DNA of 55,057 nucleotides from Spirochaetaceae bacterium (GTDB taxonomy: Bacteria > Spirochaetota > Leptospiria > Leptospirales > Leptonemataceae), in contig PCBI01000005.1 in NCBI GenBank assembly GCA_002730875.1, positions 965,191 to 1,020,247 on the forward strand, read 5' to 3'. This document shows, in pieces, positions 25,522 through 33,207 of this stretch. Made by a program: the position numbers and the translations under genes. Position 1 is the first letter of the stretch, and every line of letters begins with the position of its first letter. The notes under the pieces were generated by a model that was not told the DNA's origin, made no database searches, and was given only the letters and a program-made list of their open reading frames with translations.

Positions 25522-26055
25522 ATGCAGACAGGAATGATCCGATCGCCTTTCTTATTGGCACTGCCATTTGTCGCGATGCTCATGAATGGAGCACCAGTCT
25601 TAGTTCAATGCAAAGGTTCTGTTGATCCTGACGTGGGTGCTAGTGCCACTTTGCACGCATATTTGACAGCCCTGGCTGACCAGGACTATGTGGCAGCATA
25701 CTTATTGCTGACTGTAGACCTCCAGAAATCAGTCCCATTTGGGGCGTTTTCGATGCACCGAAATGCAAGGTTTCTGAATCATGGTCCCCCTCGAAAGGTA
25801 GTAATGGTAGCCGATAACTTTGTTCCTGCTAGCGATACAGATGAGCGAGAATACTGGTATCTGATTGTTCACGAAGATGGGTACATCCAGGAAATGCGTA
25901 CGGTTTTCAAGCGCATGGAAAACCGCAAAATATGGGGGATGCACAGTATTAAGGGAGGGCAGGATCAGACTGGCATAACGGGCGATGCCTGGGGCGCCTC
26001 ATCCCAGGCTGTGGCCATTGCGGAAGAATTTCGAGATTCTGTCAAATCCGAGTGA
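25522..26055 (+). CDS. Putative lipoprotein with NTF2-like region, unknown function
   Basis: 177 residues from ATG 25522, with GGAG 8 bases upstream. The signal ends at the lipobox VLVQC (Cys30). The mature part begins ATLHAYLTALADQDYVAAYL, similar to the first helices of NTF2-like/DUF4019-type folds (xxYLxALxxxDYxxAYxLL), followed by strands (EYWYLIVHEDGYIQEMRTVF). Function unknown. It is the last gene of the same-strand accessory stretch. Confidence 0.6.
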   Translation: MQTGMIRSPFLLALPFVAMLMNGAPVLVQCKGSVDPDVGASATLHAYLTALADQDYVAAYLLLTVDLQKSVPFGAFSMHRNARFLNHGPPRKVVMVADNFVPASDTDEREYWYLIVHEDGYIQEMRTVFKRMENRKIWGMHSIKGGQDQTGITGDAWGASSQAVAIAEEFRDSVKSE

Positions 26056-26117
26056 GTAACCTCTTCGCAGCTCTCTGAGACAGCGGCCGCCGGTTCGCCT
26101 TATGACCACCGTCTCGC

Positions 26118-26131
26118 ATGTTATGCGAACC
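26118..26131 (+). repeat. 14-base repeat ATGTTATGCGAACC, copy 2
   Basis: Identical to 22701-22714. It lies 63 bases after the last accessory gene, whose stop is followed by GAGTAACC, similar to AAGTAACA before copy 1. The rest of the 279-base gap to 26334 shows no gene. Confidence 0.5.
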
Positions 26132-26334
26132 GCCGCATGCCCGGCCAGGGTCCGCCGGAAAACGCCGGGACTGGCAAATCGTTGCATACAAAAAAGCTGT
26201 TCGTAGGGGATGGTAGCTCCTATCGAGATCTAGCCTTCGAAGGCAGTTACTGATTCCACATTGCTTCCGTTGCGCTGTTCAGTACTGCGGACAGGATTGC
26301 ATTTAGCTTTTTTTTCGCCACGCACCCAGAAACC

Positions 26335-27126
26335 CTAAAACTGCATCCCGGTCCCAAACTGAATACCCAGGCTTTGCACCACGGGACTACCATTCCCTGG
26401 AACGGCGGAGCCGGGATAGGTAAGAAAAGTCTGCGATAGATCTATTTCGCCAAAGACATAGAAGTCCTGGAAGTAGTATCGCGTGCCAAGTTCCGCTCCC
26501 AGTCGCGCGATGGTGGCTCCTCCGCTGTAATTACCCAGACCTACAGAACCATTCATGTAAGGATCGAAGGAACCTGTGTTGAGCGAAGGAAAACGAATGC
26601 CTGCTTTGAAGTCCAGGGTGTTGAATCGTTCGAATTCCTGGCGTCCTCGTCGCAATGATGCGATATCGGAAACGCGAAAGTAAGCCTGAAGCGCCTGCGC
26701 CGCCACCGGGTCGCTGGCAAAAAAGCCCGAAGCATTCAGGATCTCGAATTCTGGATCCGGCGGGGTCAATCGCACATTTTCTAGTACTACAGATACGCTG
26801 TTTATGCTCGCTCCAAGAAAAAGCCAATCGTCCACATAGTAACCCAGGGTGATGTCCAGAAGAAAGGAATACTCGGTGGGCTCCGAGCGATCGGCCACTA
26901 TGGCCAGGGCCAGGGCCTGGTCCACGGAATCGCCGGAGTTGCCCAGTCGCGCAAGCTGCAGTCCGCTTCCCAGCGGGTCTTCGGTAATCTGCTGTACCAG
27001 CTGTCCGGTGGGGCGACCGAATCCCAGTCCCAGTTGAGCAAATAGATCGCCTTTTGCGGGAGCGGCCCAGAGGGCGGGTGGCGTGGCCGTGAGTAGTAGC
27101 ACTGTAAAGAGCAGTCGCAGATTCAT
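26335..27126 (-). CDS. Outer-membrane beta-barrel protein, paralogue 1
   Basis: 263 residues: signal peptide to about 22 (LLFTVLLLTATPPALWA), then alternating beta strands with turn motifs and a terminal aromatic residue (GTGMQF), as in outer-membrane barrels. The late region FDPYMNGSVGLG, RLGAELGTRYYFQDFYVFGE matches the second such gene (30504-31370): WDPYIGAGLGLG, RLGLRWNAEGYYIYSE. Ribosome site AGAAGGA precedes the ATG. It is probably a surface or channel protein; no substrate can be assigned. Confidence 0.75.
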   Translation of the reverse strand: MNLRLLFTVLLLTATPPALWAAPAKGDLFAQLGLGFGRPTGQLVQQITEDPLGSGLQLARLGNSGDSVDQALALAIVADRSEPTEYSFLLDITLGYYVDDWLFLGASINSVSVVLENVRLTPPDPEFEILNASGFFASDPVAAQALQAYFRVSDIASLRRGRQEFERFNTLDFKAGIRFPSLNTGSFDPYMNGSVGLGNYSGGATIARLGAELGTRYYFQDFYVFGEIDLSQTFLTYPGSAVPGNGSPVVQSLGIQFGTGMQF

Positions 27127-27290
27127 CTTTATCCTTCTATGTCAGGTACGGCGCAGGTTGCACTCCAATTTCGCCCATTTGTCGGCGACATGATGCTATC
27201 GGCGGCTGACTCGGGCCGCCATCGGGTTGGCCGGCAAGAGCTCCCTTCTGCATGGGTACACGGTCATAAGGTCGCTGCTACCATCGCTGC

Positions 27291-27313
27291 TGCCATGCCA
27301 GAAAAGCATGGCA
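27291..27313 (+). promoter_or_regulatory. Perfect 8-bp hairpin in the leader of the nucleosidase-like gene
   Basis: TGCCATGC (27291-27298), loop CAGAAAA, GCATGGCA (27306-27313), ending 28 bases before the ATG at 27342. It lies in a 215-base divergent region, so it could be an operator or an mRNA hairpin. Confidence 0.4.
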
Positions 27314-27341
27314 ACCCTGGCCGGGTTTTCTCTCATGTCTC

Positions 27342-28106
27342 ATGCTTCTAATCGTCGGCGCCTTTCCCCCGGAAACGGACAGTCTGGAAACCCTTGTGGG
27401 CCCCGGTATTCAGGTTCAGTCGGTGGGGATCGGACCTGTGGAGGCTACCCTGGGGCTGGAAGCTTTGATAACCGAGTTTGCGCCTACCGAGGTTCTCTTT
27501 CTGGGATCCTGTGGCCAGTACGCCGGAAGCCCGCCTGCGGAATACATCTTCAGCCAGGTGTTTACCCTATTAGACCCGAATAGCCTTCTGGGCCGATCGC
27601 GTATGGTTCCGGCCATGCGAAAGTTTTCGGCTCCCACGCCAGGATCGCTGGGTCTATCCTGCAAGGAATCCGGACAGTTCCAGCCATCCATCGTAAACAC
27701 GACTGTGGCGCTGTCGCTGGAGTCTCACGGCCTCAGCCTTCCCATACTGGAACAGGCCATCGAAGGGCTGGAAACGCATCTTGCGCGCAAATCTCCTCTC
27801 GAAGGGCTTCGTACAAATGATGTCCCCAAAGGACCAATGGAAGCTGAAGCTCAAGTGGCAAACGGTTCGGAAGCGGAGAGCACGGGGCGGGGCCTGCAAA
27901 AGGAATCCATCCCGGTGGTAGAAAATCTGGAAGTGTTTGGTATGGCTCGACTCTGCGAGATACATAAGATCGGCTTTTCTACAGTGATGGCGGTAACCAA
28001 TGCGGTGGGCCCGGAAGGCTCCGCAAGCTGGGCGGAGAATTATCGACCCATGGGGCAGACCCTGCAGGAAAAAGTGTCCGCGCTGGTGGAAAAATGGAGG
28101 GGGTGA
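27342..28106 (+). CDS. Nucleosidase-like protein (MTAN/futalosine hydrolase fold) with insert
   Basis: 254 residues with the PNP/MTAN-type fold: MLLIVGAFPPET, VGIGPVEATLGLEALI and VLFLGSCGQYAG at the N-terminus, and VENLEVFGMARLCEIHKIGF (193-212) in place of the usual VxxMEgaA segment that binds the ribose. The last conserved block is VMAVTNAVGPEGSASW. The Met-Glu pair is changed to Leu-Glu (Glu kept). Residues about 148-190 form a hydrophilic, low-complexity insertion not expected in the family. Likely substrates are methylthioadenosine, adenosylhomocysteine or futalosine; this cannot be settled by eye. No Shine-Dalgarno before ATG 27342. Confidence 0.68.
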   Translation: MLLIVGAFPPETDSLETLVGPGIQVQSVGIGPVEATLGLEALITEFAPTEVLFLGSCGQYAGSPPAEYIFSQVFTLLDPNSLLGRSRMVPAMRKFSAPTPGSLGLSCKESGQFQPSIVNTTVALSLESHGLSLPILEQAIEGLETHLARKSPLEGLRTNDVPKGPMEAEAQVANGSEAESTGRGLQKESIPVVENLEVFGMARLCEIHKIGFSTVMAVTNAVGPEGSASWAENYRPMGQTLQEKVSALVEKWRG

Positions 28107-28145
28107 TTGAAGATCCATTCCTGGCCAGGTCGATAGGTACAATCG

Positions 28146-28451
28146 GTGGCAGACATGGATGGATATCGCTTTCGGATTCAGCTCACGGTGGCTGTATATA
28201 AACTCAAAAGACTAACGTACAAGAACGATATGATCGTACCCACCGTATATCACAGAAGGTCCGAAGCCAGAGCTCATATTAAAAAAGAGATCCAGGACCG
28301 ACTGAAGAATACGGATTTCTTTGTTTCTCCTCGCGTGGATTACGATCTGGTTCGCTATACGAATGAAGCTTCCTGTAACACTTACCTTCGTTACAGGATA
28401 GTAGAAGATCGTAAGCCGGCACCGGTTCACTCGGATCTGCTCCAGCGATAA
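28146..28451 (+). CDS. Small conserved-looking hypothetical protein
   Basis: 101 residues from GTG 28146 or 98 from ATG 28155 (GGTGG 5 bases upstream). Basic and soluble: YRFRIQLTVAVYKLKRLTYK, then EARAHIKKEIQDRL and DYDLVRYTNEASCNTYLRYR. No membrane segment or known motif. It follows the nucleosidase-like gene by 39 bases and may share its transcript. The next 218 bases hold no gene. Confidence 0.55.
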   Translation: MADMDGYRFRIQLTVAVYKLKRLTYKNDMIVPTVYHRRSEARAHIKKEIQDRLKNTDFFVSPRVDYDLVRYTNEASCNTYLRYRIVEDRKPAPVHSDLLQR

Positions 28452-28669
28452 GCGCTGGCTTTCTGAGGCACGAACCGGCCGCCAAAGGCGCCATACGGCA
28501 TACGGGAAGGCCGAGAGTCTGCCAGTGAACGGCCACCGGAAAGACAGGTCATTCCAGTGGGGCCCGGGGCTTTCAAGTGTGTTCCGGGACTCTTAACCGA
28601 CTCGATTGGCACGGTATTTGTCTCTCCGTAATTGGTTGACCAGGCAATTGCCAAAGGAATCCTATATTA

Positions 28670-30334
28670 ATGCCCACGGCTCTGCTGGATACAGTTGAAG
28701 ATCCAGAACTCAAGGCTCATCACCTTGCGTACTTTAAGCTAATTCAGTCCGTTCTGGGCAAACGGCCCGGATCGCCGGATCAAAAAAAGCAGGTCTATCA
28801 GAAACTTCAGAAGCATCTGGTGGCCAATGCCCATAACGTAGACGATCTAATCGATCTGATCCCGGAAATGGCTTCGGCCATGGGCGTGCCGGCGCAGAAC
28901 TTATCCTCATTCATTTCGCAGAATTTTTTTAGAGCCCTGGAGATGGCTCGCAAAGAACTGCAATCGACGCCGGACTCAGACTCCGGGGCAGGCGGCCCGG
29001 CCCAGGACACGGACCCAAACCGGGATCATGATCTCATCGGGGAGATCCTGGAAGTGATTGGCCCGGTGGTGCAGGCCCCCAACAAATTCGTGCCCGCAGA
29101 TATGGGTACCATCAAGATGGTCACCCCGAACGGCGAGAAGTTGCCCACATCACTCACCGGAGAGGCGCCAGCGGAGCAGGCCGAAGAGAGTAGTCCGACC
29201 GGTCCCGCAGAACCTGCGGCGAAAACTACTGCAGCAAAGCCTTCGCAGGAAGCCAAAACCGTAACCGGCAAGAAACCCGCTGTTCTGGCAGAGAAAGAAG
29301 AGCCCCTGATCCAGGAGATACTGAACAAGTTTGGTAACCATCTGGATGTACACGAAAAGCTGGAACCCGCGGCCTTTCCAAAGAACTTTGCTCCATCGTC
29401 GGAGGCCAGTGGCGGGGACTCCGCAGCTTCCGGTGCCTCTGCAGGTTCGCCCTCCGGTGCGCCCGGCGATTCCTCTGCAGGCGGACCGGACAAGGCAGTA
29501 TCCAGCGGAGTCAAAACCAACGAGGTACCCAGAAGCGCCGGTCCTACCATTCAATGGCCGGACGAAGACAAAGGACTTATAGAAGAGATCCTCGAGCAAT
29601 TTGGTAACTATCTGGACGTGCATGGCAAACTGGAGCCTTCCGATGGATTCCCCGTTCGCGGAGGAAGCCAGGGGCAAGGCGGATCGGGTGGCGCCGCTTC
29701 GGGAGCGGCCGGCGTCTCGGGCTCTGCCGGTTCCCGCGCGGCTTCATCTGCGGGATCTGGTGCCGGTCCTTCTGGCGAGTCCGGGGGGGCGCCTGACCTG
29801 GAGCAAGCCCGACCACGTGCGCTGGTAACATTCGCGCGTTATACCGAGATTCGCTCCCACCTTGCGAAGTTCCAGAAGGCCGGCGATCAGCAGGGCTACA
29901 AGGAGTTTCTACACCAGCTAAGCGAAGAGGAGAAGTTAATCGTCCCCCTGCGCAACCTGGAAAACAAGATTCAGAAGAACTCATCCCTTCGTGTCGGCGA
30001 TGAGCTCTATAATCTTTCGGTTCAATTGAGTCAACCGGCGGAAAAGCTGGCCGGGTTCCGCCAGGCGATGATTCGCTACGATCGCATCCAGTTACTTCTA
30101 AACGACTTTGTGCAGCGAGTTAAGAAGGGGCCGGCCCCGTTGATGAAAGCGGTGCAGTCTATCTGGAGTCAGGTAAGGCTACTTCTAAATCAGGTCGATC
30201 AGCTCGAAACCATGCGAAGCCAGATGAAGTTTCTGCTGTTGGGTATTCAGGATCCGGACGTGAAGAAGCGAACCCAGGAAATCCTGGAGAGCCTGCTAAA
30301 TCGGGCCCACAGTATCTACGCAGAATCGGAGTAG
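28670..30334 (+). CDS. Hypothetical multirepeat protein with Gly/Ser/Ala linkers
   Basis: 554 residues, no signal or membrane segment. Layout: helical N-terminal domain (1-98); motif copy 1 (about 121-144, DLIGEILEVIG); linker; copy 2 (about 212-236, LIQEILNKFGNHLDVHEKLE); Ser/Ala/Gly linker (about 243-280); copy 3 (about 302-326, LIEEILEQFGNYLDVHGKLE); very Gly/Ser-rich linker (about 330-376); helical C-terminal domain (about 385-554). The motif spacing is close to 90 residues twice. Copies 2 and 3 are nearly equal, copy 1 has drifted. Good ribosome site AAAGGA. No family recognised; the design suggests a flexible multivalent scaffold. Confidence 0.75.
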   Translation: MPTALLDTVEDPELKAHHLAYFKLIQSVLGKRPGSPDQKKQVYQKLQKHLVANAHNVDDLIDLIPEMASAMGVPAQNLSSFISQNFFRALEMARKELQSTPDSDSGAGGPAQDTDPNRDHDLIGEILEVIGPVVQAPNKFVPADMGTIKMVTPNGEKLPTSLTGEAPAEQAEESSPTGPAEPAAKTTAAKPSQEAKTVTGKKPAVLAEKEEPLIQEILNKFGNHLDVHEKLEPAAFPKNFAPSSEASGGDSAASGASAGSPSGAPGDSSAGGPDKAVSSGVKTNEVPRSAGPTIQWPDEDKGLIEEILEQFGNYLDVHGKLEPSDGFPVRGGSQGQGGSGGAASGAAGVSGSAGSRAASSAGSGAGPSGESGGAPDLEQARPRALVTFARYTEIRSHLAKFQKAGDQQGYKEFLHQLSEEEKLIVPLRNLENKIQKNSSLRVGDELYNLSVQLSQPAEKLAGFRQAMIRYDRIQLLLNDFVQRVKKGPAPLMKAVQSIWSQVRLLLNQVDQLETMRSQMKFLLLGIQDPDVKKRTQEILESLLNRAHSIYAESE

Positions 30335-30503
30335 TGGCCAGCTTGAGAATGGGCCGGGTTTTCCGGCTAGCCTGACACATGGAAGCAGGCGCTTGCAGAT
30401 CTATCTTTCGTTCTATCAGAATCTTTGCGAATCGCAATCCGTCAACGCCTCCGGTTGCGTTGAAGCTTTCAAATCCATAAGCAGTGGATGCGCCAACCTT
30501 ACT

Positions 30504-31370
30504 TCAGAGATTCCAGCCTATTCCAATGTGTAAGGCCGGACTGATCACTGGCTCGCTCAAGATCCGAATCCCGGCATCCCGGTTTGTGAAAACTTTTGTC
30601 TGATATTCCAGCTCGGAATAGATATAGTAGCCTTCGGCATTCCACCGCAGTCCCAGCCGCGGGACCATCTTCAACGCCTCGCACTGGTAGCTACCGATGC
30701 AAGCGCCAAGACCCAATCCCGCTCCGATGTAGGGGTCCCACTCGTTGCCCGGCATAATGTGCCAGTTGATCCCGAAATCCAGCATCAAATACCGGTAGCT
30801 GTCCGGTCGCCGCAGCTGCTCCAGAACAGGAAGAATACTTTGAAAAGCCAGACTGGAGATGCCGGAAAACTGGGAACTGCCCGAGCCGGAGCCGGCCAGA
30901 GCTACGGAATACGCCGTGTTAAACTCTCCGCAATTGGCCAGGCACTGAGTGCTCGCCGACTCGAAGTTCAAGCCAATGGTGAGTCCGATGCTTCGGGACT
31001 CGCCCAGGAGATACTCGGCGCCGAATCGAAGATGGCTCTCTTCTACGAGTTCCTTTCTTCGGCTCAGCGATTCCGCGGCTGCCAGACTGCCCAGCGTATT
31101 TAGCGTGGGGTCCGACGAAGGGTTGTTAAGATGCTGCAGGCCCGCCGAATCGGCGGCGCTGGTTTCGGTGAATCGGCCATAGCCGGCGGATGTTTGCAGG
31201 CTCCATCGGCCCCCTTCCCCCTGTGCGGTTTCGGGGAAGGCCGCAAGGCCCAGACAGACGAGCGTCAAAACGATTCGGGCAGGGCTTGCGCCAGGCTTTT
31301 GGCGGCGATCGGCCCTTCCGTTCTGGTTCTGTCCCGGGGAGACAATAGGTTCTCTGAGCGAATGATGCAT
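30504..31370 (-). CDS. Outer-membrane beta-barrel protein, paralogue 2
   Basis: 288 residues. The signal peptide is preceded by a long basic n-region (1-30), so a later start is possible, but the ATG at 31370 has a fitting -10 element. After the signal (VLTLVCLGLAAFPETAQG) come beta strands and the shared block WDPYIGAGLGLG, RLGLRWNAEGYYIYSELEYQ, ending GIGWNL. Two Cys pairs are present (CLANCGEF and CIGSYQC), unusual for barrels and absent from paralogue 1. Function unknown. Confidence 0.72.
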   Translation of the reverse strand: MHHSLREPIVSPGQNQNGRADRRQKPGASPARIVLTLVCLGLAAFPETAQGEGGRWSLQTSAGYGRFTETSAADSAGLQHLNNPSSDPTLNTLGSLAAAESLSRRKELVEESHLRFGAEYLLGESRSIGLTIGLNFESASTQCLANCGEFNTAYSVALAGSGSGSSQFSGISSLAFQSILPVLEQLRRPDSYRYLMLDFGINWHIMPGNEWDPYIGAGLGLGACIGSYQCEALKMVPRLGLRWNAEGYYIYSELEYQTKVFTNRDAGIRILSEPVISPALHIGIGWNL

Positions 31371-31380
31371 TGTATTCTCT

Positions 31381-31386
31381 ATAATA
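31381..31386 (-). promoter_or_regulatory. -10 element of outer-membrane protein paralogue 2
   Basis: On the minus strand TATTAT (within TATTATAGA, 31386-31378) ends 10 bases before the ATG at 31370, predicting a leader of about 4 bases. The same nonamer TATTATAGA occurs twice before rplK. Confidence 0.35.
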
Positions 31387-31709
31387 GATTCAGATTCCAG
31401 CGTCCAGCATAACAGTCCCGTCCGTCGTGCCAGTCGGGTCGCGCGGGGAGTCCCGTTTCTGCCGGATTGCCTTTCCGAAACAATGTTGTGGCAGCGGCCT
31501 TGACTGGCTCGGCCCTCCGGGTTCCAGCAAGGCGGGAACCCGGCGCATCGGTGGTCCGGCTGCCTCCCGAAACGGGGCGTGTCCGCTCCCCGGAAACGGG
31601 CAAAAATTATGTCTCATAGTGTCCAATTTGGCCGGATTTTTTCTGCGCTCTGACAGGTACAACCAATTTTCTGAATTCCCCTTGACCGGGGGCCGTACTT
31701 CAAAAGATG

Positions 31710-31738
31710 TGTTCATCTTGCGTCTCTTTTCCTATAGA
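31710..31738 (+). promoter_or_regulatory. Candidate promoter of the tRNA-Thr/tRNA-Trp/secE operon
   Basis: TATAGA (31733-31738) matches five of six -10 positions and lies 17 bases after TGTTCA, a weak -35. A start near 31745 would give a 15-base 5' extension before tRNA-Thr. Confidence 0.4.
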
Positions 31739-31759
31739 AAAGGGCGCAGGCGGGAGAAT

Positions 31760-31832
31760 GCCCTCTTAGCTCAGTTGGTAGAGCGCATCCATGGTAAGGA
31801 TGAGGTCACCAGTTCAAGCCTGGTAGAGGGCT
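31760..31832 (+). tRNA. tRNA-Thr (GGT anticodon)
   Basis: A 73-base cloverleaf. Acceptor GCCCTCT/AGAGGGC, D-stem GCTC/GAGC, anticodon stem CATCC/GGATG around loop ATGGTAA (anticodon GGT, reads ACC/ACT), T-stem ACCAG/CTGGT with loop TTCAAGC. All stems pair. The discriminator is T and CCA is not encoded. It heads the cluster tRNA-Thr, tRNA-Trp, secE, nusG. Confidence 0.95.
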
Positions 31833-31861
31833 CAGAGCCGTAGGCGCCTGAACCCGTGTTT

Positions 31862-31933
31862 AGGCCGGTAGTTCAATGGCTAGAATAGGGGTCTCCAAAA
31901 CCCTTGATGAGAGTTCGATTCTCTCCCGGCCTG
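31862..31933 (+). tRNA. tRNA-Trp (CCA anticodon)
   Basis: A 72-base cloverleaf. Acceptor AGGCCGG/CCGGCCT, D-stem GTTC/GAAT, anticodon stem GGGGT/ACCCT around CTCCAAA (anticodon CCA), T-stem GAGAG/CTCTC with loop TTCGATT. The discriminator is G, as needed for TrpRS. CCA is not encoded. It lies 19 bases before secE, a position common in bacteria. Confidence 0.95.
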
Positions 31934-31952
31934 CAAAGTAGGTAGTATATCC

Positions 31953-32135
31953 ATGATTAAGTTCATTAAAGAAAGCCGCGAAGAGCTGCGAAACGTTGTA
32001 TGGCCCACTCGTGAAGAGGTTTTGAACTCCACCATAGTGGTGCTGGGAGCTGTAGTTGTGGCTTCCATGTTTCTCTACGGCATCGATCATCTATTTGAGA
32101 TGGTATTTAACGCTCTGGTAGAAATGGGCTCATAA
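31953..32135 (+). CDS. secE: Preprotein translocase subunit SecE
   Basis: 60 residues, the short single-helix form. A cytoplasmic amphipathic part (MIKFIKESREELRNVVWPTR, with the conserved W-P-T/S-R/K hinge) precedes one membrane helix (about 28-52). SecE clamps SecY in the Sec translocon. nusG follows after 6 bases, so the two are co-transcribed. Confidence 0.95.
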   Translation: MIKFIKESREELRNVVWPTREEVLNSTIVVLGAVVVASMFLYGIDHLFEMVFNALVEMGS

Positions 32136-32141
32136 AGCGCC

Positions 32142-32675
32142 ATGAAGTGGTATGTAATTCGTACATATTCGGGCCACGAAAAGAAGGCCAAAACGAACAT
32201 CGAGAAGATGGTTCAGGCTCGAGGTATGGCCGATCAAATCGGGCAGATCAATATCCCCACAATCAAAGTTGCCGAGATGAAGGGGGGTAAAAAAAGGGTC
32301 GTAGAGAAGAAATTCATGCCTGGCTACATTGTAGCTGAACTGGAGCTGGACGACGATCTGCGTATTCTGATCGGGAATCTGCCATCCATCGCCGGTTTCG
32401 TTGGTTCGCCAGAGCCGCAGGCGCTCACGGAAGACGAGGTCAAAAGCCTCATGAACACCGAGCAGTCTTCAGAAGAAGAGGAAAGCTCGGTAACCAGAAT
32501 GCTGTTTCAGGTGGGCGAGACTGTCAAGATTGTGGACGGTCCTTTCGCGAACTTCACCGGAACAGTGGATGAAATCATGCCGGATAAAGGCCGTCTTCGC
32601 GTAAAAGTGGAGATCTTTGGTCAGGCAACCCCGGTGGAGTTGGATTACCTCCAGGTGGCTTCCAACGTAGGGTAA
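32142..32675 (+). CDS. nusG: Transcription termination/antitermination factor NusG
   Basis: 177 residues. NGN domain at 1-110 (MKWYVIRTYSGHEKKAKTNI, and FMPGYIVAELELDDDL) and C-terminal KOW domain (VGETVKIVDGPFANFTGTVD). NusG binds the RNA polymerase clamp and connects to Rho or ribosomal S10. The short acidic linker SSEEEESS joins the domains. Canonical position between secE and rplK. Confidence 0.96.
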   Translation: MKWYVIRTYSGHEKKAKTNIEKMVQARGMADQIGQINIPTIKVAEMKGGKKRVVEKKFMPGYIVAELELDDDLRILIGNLPSIAGFVGSPEPQALTEDEVKSLMNTEQSSEEEESSVTRMLFQVGETVKIVDGPFANFTGTVDEIMPDKGRLRVKVEIFGQATPVELDYLQVASNVG

Positions 32676-32715
32676 TTCCAGCGGGTATTGGCGAGGTCGA
32701 ATCTCGCGGACGCGA

Positions 32716-32739
32716 TATTATAGAGTGTAGTATTATAGA
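32716..32739 (+). promoter_or_regulatory. Duplicated -10-like motif before rplK
   Basis: TATTATAGA occurs at 32716-32724 and 32731-32739, 15 bases apart, in the 102-base gap between nusG and rplK. It may mark one or two start sites for the ribosomal-protein/RNA-polymerase operon. No good -35 is placed correctly. Confidence 0.35.
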
Positions 32740-32777
32740 AGTAATGAGCTAAGCCGGAAGGCAAAAGGCATCTAAAG

Positions 32778-33206
32778 ATGGCACAGAAAAAAGTAGTAAC
32801 ACAAATCAAGCTGCAGGTGGAAGCAGGCAAAGCAAACCCCGCTCCTCCGGTGGGGCCGGCGCTGGGTCAGCACGGTCTGAACATCATGGAGTTCTGCAAG
32901 CAGTTCAACGAGAAATCCAAAAACCAGGTGGGAATTAAGCTGCCTGTGGTGATTACCGTTTATGCGGACCGAAGCTTCACCTTCATCACCAAATCGCCTC
33001 CTGCCCCCCTTCTGATTAAAAAAGAAATGGGCATCAAGAGCGGATCAGCCACTGCCGGGAAAACCAAAGCAGGGTCGATCAAACGGTCCCAGTTGGAAAA
33101 GATCGCAGAGATCAAGATGAAAGATCTTAACTGCCATGACATGGAATCGGCCATAGCCATCCTTTCCGGAACCTGCCGTTCCATGGGCGTTGAGGTGGAG
33201 GACTAA
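32778..33206 (+). CDS. rplK: 50S ribosomal protein L11
   Basis: 142 residues, full length. [20 protein letters not shown] is the conserved N-terminal loop that binds the GTPase-associated centre of 23S rRNA and thiostrepton-type drugs. The C-terminal RNA-binding domain ends with [13 protein letters not shown]1 follows after one base. Confidence 0.97.
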   Translation: MAQKKVVTQIKLQVEAGKANPAPPVGPALGQHGLNIMEFCKQFNEKSKNQVGIKLPVVITVYADRSFTFITKSPPAPLLIKKEMGIKSGSATAGKTKAGSIKRSQLEKIAEIKMKDLNCHDMESAIAILSGTCRSMGVEVED

Positions 33207-33207
33207 T

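Larger units (their letters stand above)
31371..31759. other. Spacer upstream of the tRNA/secE/nusG cluster
   Basis: 389 bases between the outer-membrane protein start and tRNA-Thr. It carries the -10 of the left gene (minus strand) and, near the right end, the likely promoter of the tRNA-secE operon. No credible ORF or RNA was found between them. Confidence 0.4.

Noticed and set aside
20429..26334. Insertion sequence or prophage as the origin of the accessory stretch
   Set aside because: No transposase, integrase or phage gene and no terminal inverted repeats with target duplications were found.
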